From NCBI GenBank assembly GCA_045594795.1, contig JAZNZF010000017.1:1-45530 (forward strand): a stretch of DNA of 45,530 nucleotides, read 5' to 3'. The notes below the pieces were generated by a model that worked only from the letters and a program-made list of their open reading frames with translations, was not told the origin of the DNA and did no database searches. Of this stretch, positions 8,214-14,522 are shown piece after piece. How positions within the stretch are numbered: position 1 is the stretch's first letter; the number at the start of each line of letters is the position of its first letter. The translations under genes and the position numbers were made by a program. This stretch comes from UMGS1532 sp045594795. Its GTDB lineage: Bacteria > Bacillota > Clostridia > Oscillospirales > Acutalibacteraceae.

Positions 8214-9335
8214 TCACACCTCCTCCGGTTGAACGGGTATCAGCCGTATTTCAAACTGGAATATCTCCGTAGAATTCTTACATGACATTACAAGCAAGTA
8301 GCGATACTCCTTAACATCTGTGAGATTACAGGTACTAATAATAGCTTTCCTGCAATCGTCGGATAAGGGTAATAACTTACATTGGATTCGAGGGCATGAA
8401 AAGCACGGAAACCCTTGTGCTGCAAGGACTTTTGCCACTTTCTGTAGGATAATTTCCGTGTGCGATTTTGACACGCCGGATTCATTTTCTGACACGCAGA
8501 TTTCTTCTGGTTCTTCATCAATGCGGATGTTGATATTAAGCGACATTGCTACTTCATCCTTGTCGATCAGCACGTCGGATATCTGGAACATCGTTGAAAG
8601 ATACTTCTTTAAGTAGATTACCGTTCCGTGAGTTCCGGGAAAGGCAACCATCGAAATGTATTCGAGTTCCTGCATTTTGCGAAGGTAACGACCTGCAGTA
8701 GCTTTGGATACGCCCCAACGCTCTGCAAGTTCGGCATAACCGACGAGCGGGCTTCCGGTACCGTTTCGCATATACACCACAGGACCGACATCGGAGCCTT
8801 GCACCTGAGTATCGTTATAAATGGTGTTTACCCACAGATCCAGCATAGCATCCATTTCGGAACAGCGACCGGCGCTGACTAACTCATTGGCTACCGAGAT
8901 AGGCAGAAAGAAAAAGCCGGTGTCCTTTTGGCAAGGAGCATTATAGTCTAAAACTCGGTTATACTTGCACCATCCTTTGATTTTGAATTTCACCAACTTT
9001 CCGCGTCCGAGCAGGGTGTAGGTGATAAGATGTCTGTCTTGCAGTTCCTTCAAAATGGAGAGTGCTTGATGCTGAAAGCGGGTGCGGAACCATTCGGTCA
9101 GCTCACTTACACGGCAAAGCCATTCACCGGGATAAATGGTGTAGCTAATGCCGTCAATTCTTTTATATGATGTACGAAAGTTTGCATAGCAGGATAGGAC
9201 GGTGAAATAGTAGAGTCCTGAGCTGCCATTGATGCGTATGTTTTTATCATTCATCAGCATACCGATGAATTGCCGATAGATTCGGCAACGTGGGTAGTCT
9301 ACGATCTGTTTCAGTTCTAATTGATATTCTGACAT
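8214..9335 (-). CDS. ICE control protein with winged-helix domains
   Basis: A 373-residue soluble protein. ATG 9333-9335 follows AGGAGG at 9341-9346. Residues about 75-120 and about 195-235 look like two winged-helix units; the second contains GYAELAERWGVSKATAGRYL, a clear helix-turn-helix. A later Cys-rich patch, CFSCPRIQCKLLP, starts near residue 317 and could bind a metal. Position at the element end, ahead of the conjugation genes, suggests a transcriptional regulator or a replication/maintenance initiator; the sequence does not decide. It is the first gene inside the presumed element border and is separated from it by a strong hairpin. Confidence 0.7.
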   Translation of the reverse strand: MSEYQLELKQIVDYPRCRIYRQFIGMLMNDKNIRINGSSGLYYFTVLSCYANFRTSYKRIDGISYTIYPGEWLCRVSELTEWFRTRFQHQALSILKELQDRHLITYTLLGRGKLVKFKIKGWCKYNRVLDYNAPCQKDTGFFFLPISVANELVSAGRCSEMDAMLDLWVNTIYNDTQVQGSDVGPVVYMRNGTGSPLVGYAELAERWGVSKATAGRYLRKMQELEYISMVAFPGTHGTVIYLKKYLSTMFQISDVLIDKDEVAMSLNINIRIDEEPEEICVSENESGVSKSHTEIILQKVAKVLAAQGFPCFSCPRIQCKLLPLSDDCRKAIISTCNLTDVKEYRYLLVMSCKNSTEIFQFEIRLIPVQPEEV

Positions 9336-9353
9336 GATTTCCTCCTATTAAAT

Positions 9354-9401
9354 AAAAAAGCGGTGCAAATCCATAAAATGAATCTGCACCGCAGGTTTTT
9401 T
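9354..9401. terminator. Bidirectional terminator at the ICE border
   Basis: An eight-base stem, GCGGTGCA (9360-9367) with TGCACCGC (9385-9392), is flanked by six A on the left (six U in the minus-strand RNA) and by six T at 9396-9401 on the right. It can stop transcription from both directions and would insulate the element from its flank. Because it lies 18 bases before the start codon at 9335, it could also act as a leader terminator of that gene. Confidence 0.75.
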
Positions 9402-9440
9402 CAAGAAAACCTTGAAATTATTGAGTTTTTGCTGTATAAT
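9399..9440 (+). promoter_or_regulatory. Rightward promoter with palindromic operator over the -35 box
   Basis: A TTGAAA -35 box (9412-9417) and TATAAT -10 box (9435-9440) are spaced by 17 bases, close to consensus. The -35 box lies inside a 19-base palindrome, TTTCAAG (9399-9405), five bases, CTTGAAA (9411-9417). This is a typical place for a repressor. No gene of normal length follows on the plus strand before 9950, so the target of this promoter is not obvious in the integrated state. Confidence 0.65.
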
Positions 9441-9499
9441 ATTTGCGAAAGTTGTGCGAAAGGAATGTCTTTCTCTTAGTTTCTTGCAAATACTGATAC

Positions 9500-9619
9500 G
9501 AGTGAGATACCTGATTTTGAGGTACACGACGGGTACACAAAAAAGTTTTTCACGCAAAAATCAGAGTGAGATATATGAGATAGACTACCATAAATGATGT
9601 ATTTAGTACCACTTACCAC
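9500..9619. other. Paired-repeat cluster, possible recombinase/excisionase site near the ICE end
   Basis: Within 120 bases there are direct repeats GAGTGAGATA (9500-9509 and 9564-9573), GGTACAC (9521-9527 and 9532-9538) and TACCAC (9607-9612 and 9614-9619). An inverted pair CTGATTTT (9511-9518) and AAAATCAG (9557-9564) centres near 9538, next to an A6-G-T5 stretch at 9540-9551. Such a mix of arm-like and core-like repeats beside an A/T-rich core is what a tyrosine-integrase element end looks like. The exact end and target duplication cannot be fixed without the other end. Confidence 0.4.
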
Positions 9620-9651
9620 CAGTGAGAAGATACTCAAAACGGAGTGGGAAT

Positions 9652-9912
9652 GATTTTTGCATAGCAAAAATCAACTATGATTGCCCTTCGGGCAAGTTAT
9701 CAGTTATGATTCGCTTCGCTAAGTTATGATGCACCTACGGTGCAGTTGGCTGTGTCGGGCAATCGTATCATAACATTCGGCAACGCCGAATTCATAACTG
9801 TTAACTCATAACTAAAAAAACGTTGCTTTGCGAAATAAGTTATAAGTTATTAACGGCTTCGCCGTGTTATGATTTGCCTTACGGCAAATCATAACATTCG
9901 GCGGAGCCGAAT
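9652..9912. repeat. Array of short palindromes upstream of the four-helix-bundle gene
   Basis: At least seven small stem-loops follow each other. Stems: GATTTTTGC (9652-9672), TTGCCC (9681-9695), TGCACC (9730-9744), ATTCGGC (9775-9791), ACGGC (9853-9865), the 13-base GTTATGATTTGCC (9866-9895) and ATTCGGC (9896-9912). Loops are three or four bases. Most are joined by GTTATGAT or ATAACT spacers that are themselves partly complementary. There are no conserved repeat-spacer units, so it is not a CRISPR array. It looks like a palindromic repeat family linked to the gene at 9950. Confidence 0.75.
9767..9817 (+). repeat. 51-bp direct repeat, copy 1 of 2 (period 121 bp)
   Basis: This copy matches 9888-9938 at 44 of 51 positions, without gaps. 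Both contain the ATTCGGC/GCCGAAT hairpin followed by two ATAACT-type words. The stem is identical between copies, while the three-base loop differs completely (AAC here, GGA in the other). Confidence 0.8.
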
Positions 9913-9938
9913 TTATAACTTTAAGCTCATAACTAAAA
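9888..9938 (+). repeat. 51-bp direct repeat, copy 2 of 2 (period 121 bp)
   Basis: The second copy of the 121-bp-period duplication ends two bases before the GGAG ribosome site of the four-helix-bundle gene (9950). It shares its hairpin stem with copy 1 but not the loop. Confidence 0.8.
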
Positions 9939-9949
9939 GGAGAATTACA

Positions 9950-10303
9950 ATGGCAGACAGCATTCTAAGAGATAAGTCAAAGACGTTTGCAAAGAATATC
10001 GTTTTTCTTTGCAGACAATTAAAAGATAGTAAGGTTGAGGGCGTTTTAATAAATCAACTACTTAAAAGTGGAACGTCGGTAGGTGCGAACGTTCACGAAG
10101 CCCAATATGCGCAAGGAACAAAAGATTTCATTTCTAAATTTGAAATAGCACTTAAAGAATGTAACGAAAGCGAATATTGGCTTGAACTTCTTTATGAAAC
10201 AAATTCTATATCGGAACAAGATTTTTCAGCGTTCCACAACAACTGCATAGAACTTAGAAGAATGTTGGTATCAACAGTAACAACCACAAAATCGAAGTTA
10301 TAA
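9950..10303 (+). CDS. Four-helix-bundle protein of the 23S rRNA intervening-sequence (IVP/S23) family
   Basis: A 117-residue soluble protein. The frame is open from 9869, but AGGAGA at 9938-9943 supports ATG 9950-9952 (MADSILRDKSKTFAKN). Residues 40-50 (SGTSVGANVHE) and the following stretch with FISKFEIALKECNESEYWL are the family signature (TIGR02436-type). The length of about 117 is normal. These proteins occur in insertions in 23S rRNA, as stand-alone genes, and as relatives of the Avd protein of diversity-generating retroelements; their biochemical role is not settled. Here no rRNA or reverse transcriptase is nearby. The gene is preceded by a palindrome array and followed by a terminator, so it looks like a self-contained module. 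Confidence 0.92.
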   Translation: MADSILRDKSKTFAKNIVFLCRQLKDSKVEGVLINQLLKSGTSVGANVHEAQYAQGTKDFISKFEIALKECNESEYWLELLYETNSISEQDFSAFHNNCIELRRMLVSTVTTTKSKL

Positions 10304-10323
10304 ATCTATTTTGCATTTAGCCA

Positions 10324-10357
10324 CCCTGAACCCGAAAGGGTTTAGGGCGTTTTTTTG
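10324..10357 (+). terminator. Terminator after the four-helix-bundle gene
   Basis: CCCTGAACCC (10324-10333) pairs with GGGTTTAGGG (10338-10347), with one G-T pair, around a GAAA tetraloop. A run of eight T follows at 10350-10357. It is a strong intrinsic terminator for the gene ending at 10303. Confidence 0.9.
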
Positions 10358-10369
10358 TTGATACTTTTA

Positions 10370-10398
10370 TTGCGTTTTTTTGTGGGATATGCTATAAT
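10370..10398 (+). promoter_or_regulatory. Promoter of the small membrane protein gene
   Basis: A perfect TATAAT at 10393-10398 is preceded by TGC, making an extended -10 element. A weak TTGCGT lies 17 bases upstream at 10370-10375. The start codon is 32 bases after the -10 box. Confidence 0.65.
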
Positions 10399-10429
10399 TA
10401 TAAAAATTTTCTATAAAAGGTGTGTTTTT

Positions 10430-10675
10430 ATGGCAAAGAAAGACAGAATACTAACCATTATAGTTTCTTGCACTTTGTTAGCATTTATTTTATTGTTCCC
10501 TACCAAATGGACAGCCAAAGATGGTGGAACAGTGCGATATCAAGCCATATTATACTCTTACACAAACAAGCATACAATAAACCGCAACGCAGACGACGGT
10601 TACGTAGACGGAGTTATTATAGAAATATTAGGTATCGAAGTTTATAATACTGTTGAAGATGTTCCTCATACTTAA
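10430..10675 (+). CDS. Small signal-anchored protein of unknown function
   Basis: An 81-residue protein. AAAGG at 10416-10420 supports ATG 10430; an in-frame start at 10355 has no ribosome site and lies in the terminator. Residues 2-7 are basic (AKKDR) and 8-25 form one hydrophobic helix, so the remaining polar domain, starting near KWTAKDGGTVRYQAI, should be outside the membrane. This plan, with a GGTVRYQA-type block followed by a strand-rich tail, recalls short lipoprotein-like or membrane proteins common in Lachnospiraceae and Oscillospiraceae, of no known function. It is a single-gene unit with its own promoter. Confidence 0.75.
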   Translation: MAKKDRILTIIVSCTLLAFILLFPTKWTAKDGGTVRYQAILYSYTNKHTINRNADDGYVDGVIIEILGIEVYNTVEDVPHT

Positions 10676-10748
10676 TTACAAAACTTTCTATTTATATTAT
10701 ATCATTTGTGAACAATACTATTTAAGCAAGGTTTTTTAAGGAGATTTT

Positions 10749-12836
10749 ATGAACCGAATTTTATCTATAGTTATATCATTTTGCATTTTGCTTACCGTAT
10801 TTGCTAATTCTTCGGTTAGTGCTGAAACTCCCGTTTCTCAGGAGCATGAGGGTGTTGTTTCTTTAGACGGCAAAAAAATTGTAATAGTAGGCAACTCTAT
10901 GGTTTACTACGGTAACTGTGTAATTCACGGTGACCAAGGTGAACAAGACAAGGGTTATTTTTATCAGCTTATTTCCCAAAACGGAGAAGATGCTAAAGTT
11001 ATAGATTACTGCTATCCAGGAAAAAAGCTTGAATATATTTACGAGCATTATTTTTCTAAAATGGACAAGCAAGACTTTAGCGATGTTGATTACCTTGTTC
11101 TATCAGAAGGCAACCAATATAACGACAACCTACTCGGTACGGTAGAAAAATATTTAGAGCTTTTCCCCGAAGACGTTGAGTTTAGATTTCTGCGACAGCC
11201 AATGATGTTTGAACCTGACCCCGCCTTTAACCTCCCCTGTCTTATTGAGGGTGTACAGACACTTCGCGAAAACGGATATCAAGTAGTGGATTGGGGAAAG
11301 CTTGTTTACGATATTCATTCGGGCTTAAAAGAGGTTCCCGGCGCTACCTTAGAATTCAACCGCCAAAGCTTTATGAAAGAAAATCTCGGCTATAAAAATG
11401 GTGAGGGTACTGTTCACGGCTCGGGTAACGATGGTGATAGAAATCACCAAAACCCACTGTCAGGCTACATTACCGCACAGATGCTTTACACCTCTATAAC
11501 CAACCGTTCTGCTATAGGTACAGATTATCAATTTTGCTACGACACCGAAATTCACCCATATTTTAATATCGACAATTTTGCCAAGGTGCATTATACGGGA
11601 CCCGAAAAAACTAATTTTCACGAAATTTTCCGTTCTCCTAAAGATATGCTCGGTCTTCAACAGCTTATAGACGAGTATTTAATTTTGGAGGGCAGGCACC
11701 CGCTTACCGTACAAAAAGAAGTAAAGCCCACCTGTATAAGCGGCGGTCTTACGCTTGGAAGCTATTGTGATATTTGCTTAAGACCCATCCAGCAGCAAGA
11801 GTATATTCCTTTAGTTTCGGTTGGCGCACACCAATTAACCTACTCGCAAGGTATAGCGCCTACCTGCACCAAAAACGGCTCTACTGTTGACGTTCGCTGC
11901 AACCTTTGTGGTGATGTTTTGATGAAAAAAGCAGTCATTTCCGCAACGGGCCACGCAACAGTAGAGAAGAAAAAAAGAGCTACTACCAGTTCTAACGGTT
12001 ATATAAATCAGGTTTGTGTGTACTGCGATGAGATAATAGAAAGTGAGCCTATTAAGAAAATCAAAAAGGTATCCCTCTCTACCACCAACTACACGTATAG
12101 CGGAAAAGCAAGAACACCATCAGTTACGGTTACCGATACTGATGGCAAGAAATTAAAAAAGGATACCGATTATACAGTTACCTACCCAAGCGGTAGAATT
12201 ACTGTTGGTGACTACACAGTAACAGTAAAATTTAAGGGTAATTACTCGGGCTCTAAAAAGCTGACTTTTAAAATTCGCCCAGGCGCTGTAAGTAATCTTA
12301 CCGCCAAGGCATACAAGCAAACTATTAAGCTTAAGTGGGATGCGGTTCCTGCCGCTACCCACTACCGAGTTTATCGTTACAATAGCGCTACAAAAACATA
12401 CATACATCTTTTAGATACAAGCGCTACCTCTTGCACACTTAAGAACCTTCAAAGAGGCACTAAATATAAACATAGGGTTACTGCTCTTACTAAAGGAAAC
12501 GGCAACGATTATTTATCTGCAAAGCACAAATACGTTACTGCAATCACTAAACCCTCTACAGCCAAACTAAGTAAAGTTGTGTCTTCCAAAAAGAAAACCG
12601 CTACTATATCTTGGAAAGAGGTCGCACGCGCCGAGGGATATCAACTTACCTACTCTACCTCTAAGTCCTTTAAAAGTGCAAAAAGTGTAACAATAAAGGG
12701 CAATATAACAAGCAAGACCATAAAGAAACTCACCGTGGGCAAGAAATACTACTTTAAAGTTTGCGCCTATAGAACACTAAAAGAAAATGTTTATGGTAGC
12801 TATTCTAAAGTTAAAAGCGTAAAAATTAAACGGTAA
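10749..12836 (+). CDS. Secreted SGNH-hydrolase-like protein with Cys-pair modules and fibronectin-III domains
   Basis: A 695-residue exported protein. A signal peptide covers residues 1-25 (cleavage near VSAET). The SGNH fold is supported by block I GNSMVYYG with Ser50, a block-III-like EGNQYND near residue 118, and block V DRNH at 230-233. Residues about 325-430 hold three CxxC-type Cys pairs (YCDICL, RCNLCG, VCVYCD) with GAH/GH words. Next comes a strand domain of the YSGKARTP kind (about 440-515), then two fibronectin-III-like domains (about 515-600 and 605-695). No LPXTG or other wall anchor is seen, so it may bind the wall through its C-terminal modules. Esterase activity on a polysaccharide is inference. 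Confidence 0.82.
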   Translation: MNRILSIVISFCILLTVFANSSVSAETPVSQEHEGVVSLDGKKIVIVGNSMVYYGNCVIHGDQGEQDKGYFYQLISQNGEDAKVIDYCYPGKKLEYIYEHYFSKMDKQDFSDVDYLVLSEGNQYNDNLLGTVEKYLELFPEDVEFRFLRQPMMFEPDPAFNLPCLIEGVQTLRENGYQVVDWGKLVYDIHSGLKEVPGATLEFNRQSFMKENLGYKNGEGTVHGSGNDGDRNHQNPLSGYITAQMLYTSITNRSAIGTDYQFCYDTEIHPYFNIDNFAKVHYTGPEKTNFHEIFRSPKDMLGLQQLIDEYLILEGRHPLTVQKEVKPTCISGGLTLGSYCDICLRPIQQQEYIPLVSVGAHQLTYSQGIAPTCTKNGSTVDVRCNLCGDVLMKKAVISATGHATVEKKKRATTSSNGYINQVCVYCDEIIESEPIKKIKKVSLSTTNYTYSGKARTPSVTVTDTDGKKLKKDTDYTVTYPSGRITVGDYTVTVKFKGNYSGSKKLTFKIRPGAVSNLTAKAYKQTIKLKWDAVPAATHYRVYRYNSATKTYIHLLDTSATSCTLKNLQRGTKYKHRVTALTKGNGNDYLSAKHKYVTAITKPSTAKLSKVVSSKKKTATISWKEVARAEGYQLTYSTSKSFKSAKSVTIKGNITSKTIKKLTVGKKYYFKVCAYRTLKENVYGSYSKVKSVKIKR

Positions 12837-12845
12837 AAAGATAAA

Positions 12846-12877
12846 ACGAGCAGACACTTGAGTGTTTGCTCGTTTTT
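12846..12877. terminator. Terminator between convergent genes
   Basis: A 12-base stem, ACGAGCAGACAC (12846-12857) with GTGTTTGCTCGT (12862-12873), one G-T pair, encloses a TTGA loop and runs into five T. A shorter A-run on the other side lets it work also for the converging minus-strand gene. Confidence 0.88.
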
Positions 12878-13628
12878 AATAATATAGTTTTAAAATACCG
12901 TTTTTAAGTGTTATTTTTTTGTAGTTCTTCTTACTACCCGTAAAGACCTCGCCATCATAAATTACACCGTAGCTGCCAAAAGCGCGCACTAAAAGCCTTG
13001 CCTCTTTTATCGTCATTTGGGCGGTTATGGTTCTATCGTTATCATTAGGCTGGCGCCAGTACTCGCCCTCACCCTGCGGCTTTGCATTTTCCCAAAGCGT
13101 ATTAAAATTAGCAAGGGTAGTTTTTATAAGTTTTACTGCTTGCCTTTGTGATTTGCACATAAGTGTATCCAAGGTTTCACGTTTTGACACCTTAAAAGAC
13201 TTTTGAAGTAGTATATCACCCTCATCAAAGCCCTCTGTAATTTTATGCACCGTTACACCGTCGCGAGTTAGACCATTTAAAATTGTGCAAGGGTACGGCC
13301 ACGCGCCCCGACCTATCGGTAAAAGTGCAGGGTGAATGTTTATGCCCTTAAAATTTTTGTGGTCTATTATGGGTATTTTGTGGATATAGCCTGACGATAT
13401 AGTAAAATCGCAACCGTTATCAAAATACTCCCTCAAAGCCTCAGGAGTTATTTTTTCGTAATGCACGGGTATGCCGTGTTTGTTTGCAAGGCTTACCACC
13501 TTGTTATTAAACTCAAAAACGTTGTCGGTATCAAAGGTATAAAGAGCCATAACCTCTACATTCTTTGTATTAACCACTGCCTCAAAACAGTCGGCAAAAA
13601 GGTCGAAGCCAAAATAAACTATTCGCAT
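12876..13628 (-). CDS. Formyltransferase-family protein (Fmt/PurN fold)
   Basis: A 250-residue enzyme of the 10-formyltetrahydrofolate-dependent formyltransferase superfamily. The catalytic block is NIHPALLPIGRG near residue 98 (Asn and His), followed by GVTVHKITEGFDEGDILLQ with the conserved Asp. It is shorter than methionyl-tRNA formyltransferase (about 310) and the C-terminal part does not look like the tRNA-binding domain, so a sugar or small-molecule amine substrate is more likely; this is inference. ATG 13626-13628 lies inside the end of the EamA transporter gene (10-base overlap), so the two are translated together. It is the last gene of the asnB cluster. Confidence 0.85.
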   Translation of the reverse strand: MRIVYFGFDLFADCFEAVVNTKNVEVMALYTFDTDNVFEFNNKVVSLANKHGIPVHYEKITPEALREYFDNGCDFTISSGYIHKIPIIDHKNFKGINIHPALLPIGRGAWPYPCTILNGLTRDGVTVHKITEGFDEGDILLQKSFKVSKRETLDTLMCKSQRQAVKLIKTTLANFNTLWENAKPQGEGEYWRQPNDNDRTITAQMTIKEARLLVRAFGSYGVIYDGEVFTGSKKNYKKITLKNGILKLYY

Positions 13629-14512
13629 TTTCTTTTATCGGGTAGCTGCGACAATATAATTGCACCGAACATAATTACGCAGCCTATCCCCTCTCTTAAA
13701 CTTAGTTTTTCGCCAAACAATGCGCCCGCAAGCACCGCGAAAACCGACTCTAAACTCATAATAATTGATGCGAGTGTAGGGTTTGTTCCGCGTTGACCTA
13801 CAATTTGCAATGTGTATGCTACGCCGCTTGACATAAGTCCCAAATAAAGTATGGGTATGTATGCTTGAAGTAAGCCGCCAACAGTATTTTTTTCGCTTGT
13901 TATAAGCATAAATAAAAGTGATAATGTACCACACACGAAAAACTGTATACACGACAGTTTAAGACACTCTACTTTTGGCGAGAATTTATCAACCGCTAAT
14001 ATATGGAAAGTGAATATAAGCGCACAACAAAGCAGTAATAGGTCGCCAACTTGTATACGCATACCACCCGTTATACAAAGAAGATAAAGGCCTACTACAG
14101 AAAGCACAACACTGAGCCATATTTTAAGGCTTGTTTTTTTACCAAAAAATATACTAAATACCGGCACTAAAACAATGTACAAGGCAGTTATAAAGCCTGC
14201 CTTGCCTGCATCCGTTCCCTCGGTTATGCCAATTTGCTGAAATGCACTTGCCGAAAAAAGTATAGCACCGCATATCGCACCGCCGATATAAAGCGTTTTT
14301 TTACTACCACCCGATACAATAGGTTGAGGCGCTTTTTTGCCCAAAATTAAAACCACCGGCAAAAGCGCCGCCGCACCGATATACGAGCGTGCAGTAAGCA
14401 GTAAAAAGGGGCCTACAGTATCAGCACCACTTTTTTGCGCTACAAATGCAACGCCCCAAATAAATGCGGCAAGCAGTAAAAGCATAGGGTTAATTAGTTT
14501 TTTGATGTTCAT
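13619..14512 (-). CDS. EamA/DMT-superfamily transporter
   Basis: A 297-residue membrane protein with ten predicted helices arranged as two EamA repeats (residues about 8-140 and 150-290). The frame is open from 14602, but MNIKKLINPMLLLLAAFIWG from ATG 14510-14512 gives the normal short N-terminus and clears the end of asnB by ten bases. GVAFVAQK near residue 22 is typical of the family. It probably exports or imports a metabolite; the substrate is unknown. It overlaps the formyltransferase gene and directly follows the asparagine synthase gene, hinting at one metabolic task. Confidence 0.9.
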   Translation of the reverse strand: MNIKKLINPMLLLLAAFIWGVAFVAQKSGADTVGPFLLLTARSYIGAAALLPVVLILGKKAPQPIVSGGSKKTLYIGGAICGAILFSASAFQQIGITEGTDAGKAGFITALYIVLVPVFSIFFGKKTSLKIWLSVVLSVVGLYLLCITGGMRIQVGDLLLLCCALIFTFHILAVDKFSPKVECLKLSCIQFFVCGTLSLLFMLITSEKNTVGGLLQAYIPILYLGLMSSGVAYTLQIVGQRGTNPTLASIIMSLESVFAVLAGALFGEKLSLREGIGCVIMFGAIILSQLPDKRKCE

Positions 14513-14522
14513 ATATCTTGCC

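Noticed and set aside
9412..9671. Search for a hidden integrase or tRNA at the ICE border
   Set aside because: No tRNA arms and no open frame with integrase motifs are visible; only short frames of about 60 codons or fewer, without ribosome sites.
9652..9912. Possible CRISPR array
   Set aside because: The hairpins differ in sequence, there are no equal spacers and no cas genes.
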